A stretch of 64,000 nt of DNA from Impatiens glandulifera (lineage: Eukaryota > Streptophyta > Magnoliopsida > Ericales > Balsaminaceae), in contig NC_061868.1 in NCBI RefSeq assembly GCF_907164915.1, positions 20,703,819 to 20,767,818 on the forward strand, read 5' to 3'. Below the pieces are notes generated by a model. The model searched no databases, was not told the origin of the DNA, and saw nothing but the letters and a program-made list of their open reading frames with translations. This document shows, in pieces, positions 32,357 through 48,079 of this stretch. Position 1 is the first letter of the stretch. Each line of letters starts with the position of its first letter. The position numbers were made by a program, and so were the translations under genes.

Positions 32357-32813
32357 GTTTTTGGAAAATGACTTATTGTTATTTTATTAAAAAATTCCCA
32401 AAAGGGGAAAAACGGACAAGGTTTCGCCTATGTTTCTAACAACCTAGAAATATAGATCCAAAGTTCAAAAGAAAAACAAACAATCCAAACAACATGTATT
32501 ATGACTTTTACACTTGAATTACAAACACAAAAAATAAAACTCTTATCTCGCCTTAAAATTTTCCAAAGAAGTGATTTCCTCGTATGAAATCTTCCAATCC
32601 CGTCATAGATTCTATTCGCGTTCGCCTTTGGGTGATCCTCTTCCATGTCCTCATAAAAGCCCCGCCATAAAAGACAACATCGTTCCAAACATGATCAATG
32701 TTTTGACACACTCTTCCAAACTCCCGTGCGTTTCTTTCATCCCATACATGATATACAATATAGGCAAATTCGCACTTGAAAACGTTTGCTGGAAATTTGT
32801 TTCCCTTAATTCT
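32357..32813 (-). mobile_element. L1-type LINE 3' fragment with 15 bp target repeat
   Basis: The target repeat aacttgtggtgtttt is exact at 32342-32356 and 32814-32828. On the minus strand the fragment codes KCEFAYIVYHVWDERNAREF and IDHVWNDVVFYGGAFMRTW, the C-terminus of L1 ORF2. The open frame from 32837 begins in flanking DNA, so its first residues (MLNKTPQ) are not L1 sequence. It is heavily 5'-truncated, the common fate of L1 copies. Confidence 0.88.
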
Positions 32814-32828
32814 AACTTGTGGTGTTTT

Positions 32829-33227
32829 ATTGAGCAAGTAAAATTAAAATATAATTATTATTTATAGATAATATTTGTATTTTATAGTTAATCATTATAG
32901 AAAATGTGTTAAAATATCACATTATTAACATGAACACCAACAAACCAAATCATAACAGGCACAACATGCCTATGTCGAGTCAATGCATAAACGGTAATAC
33001 TAAATATTGAAATATTATAAGAGTAAAAACAAATATCCTTGTAAGTACTCCAAGTTGGTATAAGGAATATTATTATAACTTGTCAATATTATATAATATA
33101 GACTAGGAATATGTCGATAAAATTCTAATACATATTTATTTCATTTTGAAGAAAAAATACAATGAATAGTGCAAGGAAAATGACAAGACAACTTTTAAAT
33201 AATAAATAAGACCAATAAAATAATGAA
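32829..33227. other. AT-rich intergenic DNA
   Basis: No gene, repeat or regulatory signal is recognised. Confidence 0.5.
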
Positions 33228-34757
33228 TTTGTTGCTGATTCTTTTGGGAATCAGAATCAATCCAATAAAACTGGTAAGTCACAGAGAAAAAAAAGGAAAG
33301 CAAAATAAAACAGAGGCAACCAACCAGAAGAAGGAAATTACAGAGGAATAAAAGGAAAACAGTGCTGGTCTGGAAGAAATCAGGGTCGTAAATAAATTTC
33401 AGAATAATGCAGTAAACAAGAAAGCAGAGGAAACAGGGGAAACCGAAGAGAAGGCAAAAGGAAAATGGAGGGTTGATTTTAATGAGAGGGAAAATCTCAA
33501 AGAGCTGAGAAACCAAATTTTAAGGATGCTAATGCAAGCTAAGAATGGAGAAATGATTCTTAACAAAGAAATGGATCAGCAAATCACTATTCAGGTAAAC
33601 CTGCACTACCTCAAAGATTGGAACCTTCTAATAAAATAGGAGTATGACATTATTGTTAGATGACCCGTCAATAAAATGAAAGAGTTGGTAAAATGTACCA
33701 TGACAAATGTTTATATTCTGAAGAAGAACCCAAATTGTCAGGTTGATCAAGTCTGGAAGAAGAATCCAGACACAAATCAAGGTCAAAATTTAACAAAAAA
33801 AAAGTGAAAACAAAATCCCAAAAAATGGACAGATTTTCCTAGGTGCATTCAAAGCAAAAGTAGAAAAACTCGAAAATCCCTTTGAGTTCAAGCTACCATC
33901 AGACGTGAAAGAAAAATGTGTTCGATCATGGGAATAGGTGATAGTGGGTAATTATATTGGGAAAGAATCTGCCACTTTTGATGCCACCAAGGAAGAACTC
34001 ATGAAGTAATGGGGAAAAGAAGGTCTAATAAAGGTCACCTCTAATAGTCACGGCATGTATTTCCTGAAATTTAATCAAGAGGCTAATCTTGAGAAAAATT
34101 TAAAGTTGGGACATACACACGAGGGAAAAGAATGCATGAAACTCGAAAAATGGAAAGAGGGTACGTGTTATGACAGTATTCCAAAAGAAACAGTGCAAAT
34201 CTGGTTCATGTTGCAAAATATCCATCCCCACATGTACAACGCGGAAGCCTTAAGCCATTTCGCTAGCCTTCTAGGAAAACAGCTATACATAGACAAAATC
34301 ACTAAGGAAAACGAAAATCTCACATATGCTAGGATGAGCGTTGAAGTTCAACCCAGAAAGTAGTGACAAAAACCTTGAAATCCTGAAAAATAATAAATTT
34401 TACTATGTTAGTACAAGTTTATATAGAGGAAGATTAAATAATAAGAGCAGACAGACATCATTATCTGCTTCAATTCAATCTTTCTTCATGAAGAACGCGA
34501 GAAGATTGAGACGTGGAAGAAGGCAATATGGTCAAAATGCGTATATGGAGACAACATAGGTTGTGATATCTAGATTGTAGTCTTTATTAATTTTAATCTG
34601 TGTTTTGTAATGTGATTTGACTGTCACCATTCAGAAAATTTTGGGTCTTTTGTTTGTCATCTTACAATCAAAACTAGGGTTTGTCTAGTTTTGATTATTG
34701 ACCCTCCCATTTTTGGGCTTTTTAATGAAATGGTGTTAAATCGTTTTCCCAAAAAAA
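33228..34757 (+). mobile_element. L1-type LINE derivative with ORF1 but no ORF2
   Basis: ORF1 is seen from about 33835 (FLGAFKAKVEKLENPFEFKL) through WGKEGLIKVTSNSHGMYFLK to 34363, with two in-frame stops before 34055. The part 34055-34363 fits the DUF4283 domain of plant L1 ORF1: FLKFNQEANLEKNLKLG, the middle IWFMLQNIHPHMYNAEAL, and LLGKQLYIDKITKENENLTYARMSVEV in two overlapping blocks. About 300 bp later comes the family 3' tail (actagggtttgtctagtttt, tttttaatgaaatgg) and A8. Endonuclease and reverse transcriptase are missing. Imperfect 17 bp flanks (accaataaaataatgaa at 33211, accaatacaataataaa at 34758) suggest the whole unit moved as one piece. Confidence 0.72.
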
Positions 34758-35469
34758 ACCAATACAATAATAAAGGTAAAGAAATCGATCAAAGTTTTTT
34801 CTTAAACAATAAATTGTATTTTGAAATACACATTGTTATGGCATGAAATGTTAACTATTGATATCAGGATAAACAGAATACATGATAAAATACTATTTTG
34901 CTATAGGTTTTGTAGATGATCCATTATCCAACTTACCAAAGTCTTTTAATTGATATTGCACATGACTAATATTATAACAAATAAATTATAAAAATAATAT
35001 AACTAGTCAAACTTTTATTTTTGAAGAATATTCTTTAAAATCAAAACATCCACAATATAATAAACTATTTATGAATTAATAACCATATTTTGTCAATTAA
35101 AATGCTCATGTCTAATTTACACATGCATTAATCCAAAATTCATTATTGTTATTGTTTTAATTCATTCAACATCTATGCTTGTAATATTTTTTACAACTCA
35201 CTTTTATTCTTTCTATTGTTATAAAATATAATATTTGAAATAAAGTTTTCATAAAAAATACATCAATTTAAGGGTTTCTTGATATTAAACAACATAATAA
35301 ATCCAATAAAGGTACACAAGTAGAAGAAAATGAAGTATAATATTATATAATTATTATTAAATTTTACCCCTCATAAAATTTTATTTGATCAAATTGATTG
35401 TGATGTTGTTCTCAATTTAATTTAAAAATCTAGACGTGAACAACATATTTGAATAAAGTAAAAAATATT
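34758..35469. other. AT-rich intergenic DNA
   Basis: Nothing is recognised apart from the probable L1 target repeat at its left edge. Confidence 0.5.
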
Positions 35470-37090
<1,621 letters not shown>

Positions 37091-38328
37091 ACTTCTCTTC
37101 TTTGCATTATAAAATTAATTTATAATAATTTAGTTATTAAAATAAATAAAATATAAATGATACACATATAGTGTAAAAAAATAACGATACACATATCGTA
37201 TTTCTAGACCATACAAATAATCATCTTATGCATTCAATATTAAATAATATACAAACAAGCCCCATATTTCTAAACTTAAAATTTAAAATTATATTTTAGT
37301 CAATCAAAATCTTTATATTAATTTTACGATTTTATCATATAAAACTTGTCATCAATTTTAAATTCAAGATGGGTCAAATTAACAATTAATTTGTTGATTT
37401 ATGCAAGATTAACCCTCGTACCAAGTGTTGGAATTTATTAAGTTTTAAGCGGAATTTTAGATCTAAATTTAACACATAATCTTATGGTCTCTATACTAAA
37501 TTTATAAGATCGTTAACGTGTATTGTTCATAGAAAATAAATGTTGATGCGTGAATTGGTTCAGTCTATTGGTAACAAAGAAGATAAGAACCTCACATTCT
37601 CCTCCTCTAATTAGTTCACATGAGCTCAGTTAGACCTTCTTGTCTCCGACGATATAATGAATGAAAAATGGTAACAAGCACTATTTCTTGGTTGTAAATA
37701 TTGTAATATCAAGTAACTTATAATATTTTTGATGAAAAATTATTATATTTGTACTTCACAAATATTGAAAATAAGTAATTGTGTTGAGTCTCACTTTTTC
37801 TTTGTCTCATGTCGTTGGAAGGTTTTAACAACGTTTTAACCTTTTCATTATATGAATAGGCTAAAGAATATTTAAGGATAGAAGATCCAAAATATTATAA
37901 TCCTTCCTTAATTAACTTTTTTTAATTATATATTATTTTATAAATAAATAATAATTTTTTTTAGTCTCTTTAACACTATAATTATACTATTTAATTATAT
38001 ATTATTTACTATAAATAAACAATATTATTTTAAAATCTTAATTCTATAATTAAATTCATTTAATTATATATATATATATTATTTTATAAATAAATAATAT
38101 ATTTACTAATATTAAAACATCATTTTCTTTAATCTAATCCGTTAATTCTTAGTATGGAATCAATCTGAACCCAATTATAATAGTTATAGATTTTTATAGA
38201 TTTTATATTATTAATCTTAATTTTTTTTCTTTTAGGAAATCACTGTGACTTTTAAAATAGTTAGATTAAATTATCTCAAATAAATAATTAAATAATTGTC
38301 TTATCTAAAATTAGTGACACATTAAAGA

Positions 38329-38337
<9 letters not shown>
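37091..38337. other. AT-rich intergenic DNA
   Basis: No gene is recognised. The stretch has several ttaattatatattattt words and ends in a (TA)n run at 38338. Confidence 0.5.

Positions 38338-38382
<45 letters not shown>
38338..38382. repeat. (TA)n microsatellite
   Basis: About 45 bp of TA at the head of the first triplicated segment. Confidence 0.95.
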
Positions 38383-38387
<5 letters not shown>

Positions 38388-39309
38388 ATGAAAGAGAATC
38401 ATTTATTTAATTGTATATACGTAAAAGATCAAAAGTGGCTAATAGAGAAGACATCACTCATGTTTAAAAGATATAAAAATGAATAGCTAATTTTGCCAAA
38501 ACTCTACTTCCAATATCATTCTTATCTGAATTTATGGATTTTGAATTTACAAAGGATAAAATACACGTTAATGGATCAGAAATTTCTATGAACTCCTTAA
38601 AATTTCAAAGTTTATATATTTATAAATTATCAATGGAATTGTCAATAATTATTGCAACAAGAGAAATTATGATAAAATTAAGATTGCGTAACACTGACCA
38701 ATTAGAAGTTCACCACAAGCCATTTTTATCTTAATATTTTTTTCTCAAATACTACATTTAACCAACTTAGAATAGTTTGTGTAGAAAGAGTTGATACTTA
38801 AGAAAAAAAAATTTACAAATTTGATTCACACCTAAACATTCTAAATTAAAGGGGGGATTATAAGTGTGACTGGTTAAGAAAACACTTATGGGGACTAAAG
38901 CACGTTATATTAGTAAACATTGAGGACAAGTTAGTGACTAATAGCTAAGACACACTAGAGGTATAGTAATGATGAACTTTTAAACTTAAGATTTTAATAT
39001 TGTAATAAATTAATCTTTGCTTGGTTGGTGTAAGTTAAATTAGAGTTAGTTGTTAGAATATTCATGATTTCCAAGTAACCCAAGTAAATGAAGTATATTG
39101 GATGATATTGGATTTTATGAAGCCTGCCAAAAATTATACAAGAGAAGAAAGCTAAGCAACAACAGTTCTAGAGAAGGATTTAACTCCAAAAAATTTCTTT
39201 TTAGTTGTATATATGTCAAAAAATATCAAAAGTAGCTAAGAAAGAAGACATCACGAGGCTAATATTGCCAAAACTCTACTCATTAACTAATAAAATATCA
39301 TTCTTATTT

Positions 39310-40099
39310 TTGGGAAAAACGACTTAGCGTCATTTCATTCAAAATTCTCAAAAGCAGGAAAAAACCACGAGTTTAAGAGATTATTCTAGACAGGCCTAGA
39401 ATGATTTTAAAGTCGTATCATTCTGAATAAAAGATAAAAAGCTAAAAACGTAAATGAATTAACTAATTACAATGTTTCCAATTCTAGTGAGTTTAAAAAA
39501 CGGTAAATTCCAGTTCCTACAGATATTCCAGTTCTGCTCCGTGCTTGGAATTTTTCTCCACATTCCCGCGAGGGCGCTGCAATCTAATACAATATCTTTC
39601 CATAACTCTTCAACGCTCCTGCGGGTTCTGTCATATACCCTTGCATTTTGTTCTTGATAAATGTTATACACCACTACTCCAAAGCCGCACTTGAAAAAGC
39701 TTGTTACAAATCTATTTCCCTTGGATTTGAGTAGTGTCGCTTCTTTGATTTCATTCTATTCGCTCGAGAAACTAATCAGCTCTAGGCTTTTATAGAATTT
39801 GTCTCAAAGCTCCGAAGCAATATAGGTGATCTATGGTTTCTTCATTTCCTCTCCATAGAAGACAACTCGCGTCTGGGATGCTCATATATTTGCTGATACG
39901 ATCCCGAGTGCTGAGTCTTTCCCAGAAGGCGAGCCATAGGATGAACTGGTATCGAGGGATAATCTTCGTTTACCAAACAAGAGAAGCCCATTCTACTTTC
40001 TGCGCTTTTTCTGGGTTACCTCCCATATTTTCAACGATACCAGCTTCCCATTGTCCTTAGCTTTCCATTCATGAATATCCGGTCTATTGTATAGTTGTC
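39310..40099 (-). mobile_element. L1-type LINE 3' fragment with 16 bp target repeat
   Basis: The target repeat aatatcattcttattt is exact at 39294-39309 and 40100-40115, and it lies inside a segment whose sister copies lack the insert. Minus-strand frames give IIPRYQFILWLAFWERLSTR and SKYMSIPDASCLLWRGNEET, the zf-RVT region, then VVYNIYQEQNARVYDRTRRS, the L1 ORF2 end. The 3' tail reads aatgaaatgacgc and tttttcccaaaaa at the left edge. Two frameshifts are needed. Confidence 0.92.
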
Positions 40100-40187
40100 A
40101 ATATCATTCTTATTTGAATTTATGGATTTTTAGTTTGCAAAGATAAAATACACGTTAATGATTTGTCAACAATTATTACAAGAAGAG

Positions 40188-40309
<122 letters not shown>

Positions 40310-42694
40310 CGCTTAAGTTTAAAAAGTGTTAGATTTGCGCGTCCTCGCACCACTGACCCATTTTATGAGACAAAATAGATCGGGTTAAGAAATTCGTTAG
40401 CCCACGAATATAACAAATAAATTATAAAATAATATAGTCACCATAAAAAAATATATTAAAGGAGATGAGAATTTCTTTTAGTATCCATATTTAACAAATT
40501 GATTTTAAAATAATTTTTTTAACTTTGGTTAAAATATATATTTTTATCTTCTCTCCATATTTTATGCATCATTATTTTAACTTTTTTTTTTTAATTTAAT
40601 TAGGATAAAATAAACATTAATGGATAAGAAATTTCTAAGAACTTCAAATTCCAAAATTGCAAGAAGAAAAATTATGATAAAATTAAGATTTTAATTTAAT
40701 TTTAAAAAAGGTATAACAATGACTAATTAGAAGGTGACCACGTGTCATTGTATCTAAATATTCTTTCTCAAATCTTGGGTTTAACCTACTTAGAGTTTGA
40801 GTAGTTTGATACTTAAAAAAATAAAATATTATAAATTTGATTCTCATTTAAACATTTTAAATTATATTAAATTATAGTAGGGATAATAACAGTTACATAA
40901 ATCAACGTGTCCCAAATATGGACGGGATAAACAATTTATCGAAAAAATTTAGTGGGACTAACACATGATATATTAACAAGCAATGAAGACAAATCAGTGA
41001 CTCTTAATTGAGACACACAAAGGTATAGTAATCTTGAATATTTTCACTTATGATTTTAATATCGTAATCAATGAATCTTTGTTTGGTTGGTGTAGGTTAA
41101 ATTGGAATAAGGAGTTGAAATACTCAAATTTTCAAGAGTCAAATGTATATTGGATGATTTTGAATTTTATAAAGCCCGCCATAAAATTATACAAGAGAAA
41201 AAGCTAAACAACATGAGTTCTAGAAAAGTGTATGCCTCCGACCATTGTCTTATTCAAAATTAATTAGTTAAATTAAATTAAATTAAATTAAATTAAAAAT
41301 TTATTTATTTATATAGAATATAAAATCAACAACAAGAATTTTTTTAATTATATATATATATATATATAAAAGATCAAAAGTTGCTAAGAAATAAGACATC
41401 ACTCATGTTTCCAAGATATACAAATAAATACAATAGAGGCTAATATTTCCAAAACTCCACTCATTAGCTAAGACAATATCATTCTTATTTGAAATTGTGG
41501 ATTTTGAATTTTCAAAGGATAAAATACACGTTAATGGATCTTAAATTTCTAAGAACTTCTTAAAATTTCAAAGATTATATATTTATAAATTACCAATGAA
41601 ATTGTTAACAATCATTGCAAGAAGAGAAATTATTATAAAATTAAGATTGCAATTTATTTTTAGACAATGCATAACACTGACCAATTTGAAGTTGACCACA
41701 TCTCATTTTTATCTTAATATTCTTTCTCAAATCTTATGTTTAACCTATTTACAGTAGTTTGTCCGGTAAGATTTAGTTATTTAAGAAATAAAATATTATG
41801 AATTTGTTCCATGATCTATGGGTCTACTGGAGCTACCACTTCGATCAATTAGCGTGACATTATTGAGTTCGATTGCAAACAAAACTTCTCATCTCTTTGC
41901 TTCCCTTAAATAATTTTCTTTCGTTTCTTTCCCGTTGGTCGAGTCTGAAACCAACCGAGAGGCTGAGACATGGTAAAAGATCAACAAGTACGTATAAACA
42001 GAGACGGCTATTATTCGCACTTAAATATTTTAAATTTAAGTGGGGATCATAACGGTGACATGTTCAACATAAATCACCGAGTCCCAGATATGAACGGGAT
42101 AAATAGTTGATTGGTAGTCGATCATATTTTCAGCAATTTATTGAAAATGCTTAGTGGTGCTTTAAACGTTATATTAGCAAACAACTAATAGCCGAGACAC
42201 ATAAGAAGTATAGTAATCTTGAATATTTTAACTTCGGATTTTAATATCGCAATCAATGAATATTTGTTTGGTTGGATTGATAAATGAATTTATTATGATG
42301 GTTTAATTTCTAGCTATATATTCCATAATTTTGGATCTCTTCAAAATATCTCACCTCTCTTCTTCATTTATCTTATTATCATTTTAGAATTCAAAAATGT
42401 CTTTTCTTTGTTTTACTGAGTGTTATTCGAGTTCTTCACTCAATTAAGGGTTTTTTAAGTTCTTAAATCAATATATTTTCTTGAAATAGATAATCAATTT
42501 AGGTACTTTGTCAAGTTCATTATGTACTTATAGTACTAAATTAATGTTAGATTGATTGTACCCTAGAAAATAATCATCTACAATAAACTCTAGTACAATG
42601 GGAGATGGTAGAATTTAAAAGGAAATGTGTTAATCACATGCCTCGAATCAACCTCTCAAATCGGTGATTTCATTCCTTGTACATATTACCATTG

Positions 42695-44085
42695 TTCTGA
42701 AAACTGTTTCGGTCATTAACTCGATTTTATGTGCGATCTTCGGTCCGACCGTTCCAATTGGTTGAACCGGATTTAAATATTTTTTAAAGTAAATTTAAAT
42801 ATATTTGTACATAAATTATATATAATCATTTAGACATATGACAAATAATCAAATACATGCTAATTAAACTCAAATTAATATTATACCAAATAATTACAGA
42901 CTTTACTATATGACTTCAAATTTCTTTCTACACAACAATATTGGCAAACCTTATCTATACAATTATGGCAACAATACCAACCACTATAGATAATATTTTT
43001 TTATCCCTCTACAAAAGTTGTATGAAAAAAATAAAAGAAGAGAAGTGAAATGCAAATCCGATAAACGTAGGGAAAGACATGCATGCGAATTCATTGGCGG
43101 CCATGTTGTTTGATCGAAAATGAATACATAGAAATCGCATAAACAGTTTGATATATATTTGAAGAATTTGAGGAAGACGATTAAGGATTATAAACTAGAA
43201 TGGATTGCGGGATAGAAAGAAGACGATCGATGGACAAGTTATCAATTATATATACACGATTACCAATAAATGTGTTGGTCGGAGAATCACAATCGATTAG
43301 ATAATTTTTTTTTCGGGGGGGGTGAAATGCTTAAAACCATTTCATTAAAATTCTAAAAGTGGGAGGGTCAAAAATCAAAACTAGACAAACCCTAGCTATG
43401 ATTAAGGATGACAATCAAAAAACCCTAAAAAAACTTATTAGTAGCATTCATACATTCTAAAAAATAGAGATTACAAACAGAAAAGACTATATTCAAATCT
43501 ATCAATCCTAGCATGAGATTTTCGCATGACATCTATCTTCATTGAGAGACCTTCTTCACTTCTTCTTCTCTTCCTCTAACGATAATAGGAGATTGTATTG
43601 AAGAGGATGATGAGTATTGTTGTTTCTCATTTTAAATTCTCTTTTTGTACAAGCCCATTTTTCGATTAAATTCTTATCAAGGGGAGTAAAGATGATGTAT
43701 ACCTGGATATGAGGAGTTAAGAAATGGTAGATCATATTAAATTTTAGCACCGTTGGATAGTATGTCTGAAATAGTAGATCTGACTTTTGAGGAGTTAAGG
43801 AATGTAAAGTCCATTGGGTATAGATGTTCTAGGGGTTACAAAATAGATCTAAGTATAGTTTATGGAGGAGAGATGAGAAATACTAAACAAGATGAATGTA
43901 TTTGAGTTAATCACATTTGAATTAGAAAATATGGCAACCTTTCGAACTAGAAATATCCGGTTTGGTTTTCTGGTCGAACCGTCCGGTCGGACCAGATTTT
44001 GACCGGTTCGATAGGCAACCATATTGAAGTCAAAATCCGAACTGTCCAATCAATTGTTTTCTGGTCGGATCGCATATTTTAAAAC
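42695..44085. mobile_element. possible inverted-repeat DNA element
   Basis: The left side holds ggtccgaccgttccaattgg then ttgaaccggattt. The right side, complemented, holds tggtccgaccggacggttcg and accaaaccggatat. Both sides also contain tgcgatc near the ends. This suggests long diverged terminal inverted repeats, with an L1 tail inserted between them. No transposase and no clear target repeat were found. Confidence 0.35.
43304..43745 (-). mobile_element. L1-type LINE 3' tail fragment
   Basis: On the minus strand the 3' end shows agggtttgtctagttttgat, gaccctcccacttttagaat and tttaatgaaatgg, then a C-run and A9. It matches the tail of the ORF1-only L1 at 34660-34757. No ORF2 coding block is recognisable. 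The 5' limit is approximate. Confidence 0.7.
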
Positions 44086-45549
44086 TATATATATTACTTT
44101 ATTGATTTAACTATAACATATTTTTCTTATATATTTTCTATTATTCAAGACAAAATGTTTTACAATCTTAAAATAATATTAATGTTATAAGATTTATAAT
44201 ATTTACGTCATTCAAAAACTTTGTCTTGAATGTTTTAAGAATACAAATTATGATGTTATAAAAAGATGATGAGTGTTGTGTCAAGTATGAGGTTGAATTC
44301 ATAACTGTTCAAAAGGAATGGTCAATGGTCGTTAGTTATCGTTAACGCTACTAATAAAAAAATCAGTTTCATCATTATCTCTTGCTTTATTTATATATAT
44401 ATATATATAATGCAAAGATAGTAAATATATAATAATTTCATTGGAATAGATAATAGTAAAACACATAAAAAAATTCAATATTTTAACTGAAAAAAATTAT
44501 GGTGATTAATAAAATTAATTAATGGTGTTATCTTAAATTAGTTATAATTGAAACATAGATTCTCTGTTTTAAATTATAAATATATATCTTCTTAAATTAA
44601 TTAAAAGTTAATAATTAATAAGAATGTGATATATGATTGCTAACATTAAAGATGTCTCATATAATGTCTTTATATTATTATGATAAGTTATCATTTTTTA
44701 AATGTGTATATAGATTCATTTGTTGACAAAGGTGATTCAAAAAAGAATAATAAATTATTATCAATAAAGAAAATAAAAGATTGACACGGTAGTAGAAATA
44801 CTAAAATTGGAAGTTGAAGAGTTGTGTAACTTAGATTTGAAGAGACAAAAAGAAGACTCATAATTATATTAATTATGGCATTTGTGAAGGAAGTCTATTC
44901 AGTTAGAGATTTCAACAATAATATCTTGTTTAATTTGATATTACATGGAAAATCTTAATTCATTTGAGAAACGACGTGACATATGTGTCGACGACATCAG
45001 ATGCAAACATGCAACCAAAAATAAATGTTAAACGGCTTCGGTCAAAGATTATTGTAAGTTGTAACATGATGATGAATATTTATTTAATTAAATATATTAA
45101 TTTCTTTATATAGAAATATTATATTGAAATGAATATTTTAATTGATTCAATATTATAGTTTTTTTTATCTAGATATTATGTGAATAATGGTTTATATATG
45201 AATAAACATTCTAATATTTTATATATAAATTATATGTGAAGATTGGTTTAATATATGAATAAACACTATAATCTCTTACATAGAAAAAATTACTCAATTA
45301 AATATTCACAATAAATGATAAATATAACAAAAAAAATGGTGTGACAATCTTTTAATTAGAAAAATTCATATTTAATTCACATAGATGTGTTATTTAAAAG
45401 TGTACCAATACGAATGTGGGGAACATATTTTTATTGATAATAAAATTTTTGTGTGTGTATATTTTTGATTGACTTAACATCGTCGCCTGCTTGAAAATGT
45501 TTGTCTAGGAATCTCTATATTTTGAAAAATACATTGTTTATAGAAAAAG
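44086..45549. other. AT-rich intergenic DNA
   Basis: No gene, RNA or transposon signal is recognised. Confidence 0.5.
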
Positions 45550-45809
45550 TCAAATGTTAGTGGAATTAAGATTTTGGAGAAATGATGAATTCTTTAACAT
45601 CGCAGCGATGCGTGGTGGAACGGATTTCCAACTCAGTTTCATGAAAACCACACCGACCAACATGTTTTCCACCTCCCAACTTCCTGTTGGAACTAGAAAG
45701 AAAGTTGATCCTAGAACTCTTAACCCAGGAGACAGTCTCCTCAATCAACTGAAACTGAAAAAATGCTAACATTTCAATCTAGGAAATACTGATGTACTCT
45801 ATTGAACAC

Positions 45810-47260
45810 ATGAAAGTAGTCATCAATGAGTTAAGAAAGGCCAACGTCCTTTCCAACACCACCCTAGAAGAACTAGTAGGGATCATATTTATTAATTCGC
45901 AAGATAACACGATTGGCTTCCAAAATAAATTATGACAAAGACCTCTACATTTCTGTGCAAATGGAGGAAATGACCGTTCTAATGGTCTTAATAGACAATG
46001 GATCCTATCTTAACATATGTCCTTGGAGGACTCTTGAGAAGATAGGTGTATCCCGAGACATGATCATACCATCTGACTTGTGTGTTAGAGGTTTCGACAA
46101 CTCTCATCGCGAGATAATGGGTTGCTTCAAGTGCACCGTCCGAGTGGTCGACATTCCTTTCTCGGTTGACTTTTGTGTCATCAACATGAATCCTTCCTAT
46201 AACTTGAGTTTAGGAAAACCATGTTACATCAAGCCAAGTATTTAACATCTATCCTACACCAAAATCTTAGGTTCTTCGCCAACGACCAAGTCATCACAGT
46301 CAACGACGCAATTAACACCGCACCAGTCATTGGGTCTACTCATATTGACACTACTGATGTTGAACTAAACGAGTTTGAATTATGTCCAATCCTCTTAGAA
46401 TGTAAAGAGTCATACAAAAACCCTGACTTTAGTATGATTAGACTTCCAACAAGAATGTGTGAATTATGTAAGGAGCTATCATTACTGCCAAATCTATGCA
46501 TCGATGTAATTGGGAAAATTTATCTCCACACATCAAATGGACAAGAGTTCATACTCGTCGCCATAGACTACTTCATCAAATGGGTTAAAACAACCTCTTA
46601 AAATCTTCAAATAATCTCAAGTGGCAAATTTCATCTGAACTAGCATCATCGCTAGATATGGAGTTCCTCACGCCCTTATTCAACCTCTTACACATTCAAG
46701 AAAAATTTGCAACTACTCGACAAGTTCAAGATCCAGCATCATAAATATTCTTCCTATAGACCCCAAACCAATGGTGCGGTCGAAACGGCAAACAAAAACG
46801 TGATTAGGATCATCAATAAGATGACCAACATGTATAAGTACTAGCTTGAGAAGTTGTCATACATTTTATGGGGATATTGTACAACCGCTTGAACTTCGAT
46901 GGACAAAACTCCCTACTCTTTGCTTTACGGCATGGATGTCTTACAACACAGCAAAATCGAGATTTTAACTCTAAGAATACTCTTAGAGAGCCACACCATA
47001 GAAGAAGACTATCTCAAGTCTCAATATGACCAATTAACATTAATGGAGAACAAGAGGTTAAACGATTTATGCAAAACTCAATACTACCAAAAACGCATGT
47101 CAGACACCTTCAATACAAGGAGAAACCTAGAAACCTTAAAGAAGGTGATCTAGTTTTCAAACGGACCCAGGAACTCCTAGACCCTAAGGGCAAGTTTTGA
47201 CCCCAATGGGAAGGACCTTTCCTACTTAAATAAAACTCCTTGTCTCTTCCTCAAGGGAAA
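45810..47260 (+). pseudogene. Tat/Ogre-like Ty3/gypsy relic: protease joined to integrase
   Basis: 45820-45900 reads MKVVINELRKANVLSNTTLE, like the segment before the protease of Tat-lineage elements. The frame 45913-46245 is the aspartic protease: MVLIDNGSYLNICP (catalytic D.G), VRGFDNSHREIMG and YNLSLGKP. The next frame gives LTSILHQNLRFF, and then jumps directly to integrase: LCIDVIGKIYL and SNGQEFILVAIDYFIKWVKT (46490-46600). Later come YRPQTNGAVETANKN (46755), KLSYILWG and TPYSLLYGMDVL, then YDQLTLMENKRLNDLCKTQY and WEGPFLL (47210). Reverse transcriptase and RNase H are entirely missing between 46450 and 46490. Several frameshifts make it non-functional. Confidence 0.85.
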
Positions 47261-48079
47261 AAAAATCTTTTGAGAAACGAAGAAACCTTGATCTCATTTT
47301 AGAGCCGATGTTTCGGATTTTAGGAAATAAGTAGGGGAAAAGCCAAAAGCATCATTTCCTTATGAGTCATATTCTCATAAACAAAATCGAATATTTCACA
47401 ATAAACCTGATTCAAGAAATATCAGTCATAAGTTTTTTTTCGTTTGTAGGCGATTATCCTAAGAGTAACCCTCTATCGAAGGTTTTTGAGGAAAAAGAAC
47501 CTAAATAAACCTCATAAAAGCGAGGCCTAGGTTTTGAGGAAAGAATACCTCATCGTTGCGTTTGTTAAAAAATGAGAGGTTTGAAACTCATGCTTATGGA
47601 AGAAATACCAAAAAATTATAAATGCCAAAAAGAGAATAAGAATAAGCTCCGAAAATCTCTAAAAAATTGAAAAATGTACCTGTGTTAGTTGAGGTATTGA
47701 AATTACCATTCATGCTCACTCAAACTCTAGTCTTGATTGATACGGTAAGAACATAATGTACTGATTCTACCAGATAAACTTCGGGAACGAAAAAAGAAAA
47801 CAACTCAAGTAATTAAGGTATTGAAATCACCATCCGTTGTCTATCTAAGATTGAATCTTGATTTCATATGAAAATGGAAATGATGTACCGATTCTACCAA
47901 ATATACACGCGAACCAATAAAAGAAAAATGGCATATAAAAAATCAAACCATAAAGTCAAAATCCTCTCCCAAATGTTTTGCGATGAGTTAGAACTTTCAA
48001 GAAATGTGGTTTCGGGTCGAGCAACCTAAAATAAGTTGCACTCCTTTATCAAAAGTTCAAGGTGTTGGTCGCTTTCCTA
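47261..48079 (+). other. gypsy 3' region before the tandem array
   Basis: Non-coding. It has loose internal repeats such as aggtattgaaattaccat / aaggtattgaaatcaccat with ...gattctaccagata / gattctaccaaata about 130 bp apart. It probably belongs to the gypsy element. Confidence 0.4.

Noticed and set aside
32553..32837. Complete 94-residue gene on the minus strand
   Set aside because: The first residues come from flanking DNA outside the L1 insert; the rest is an L1 ORF2 end.
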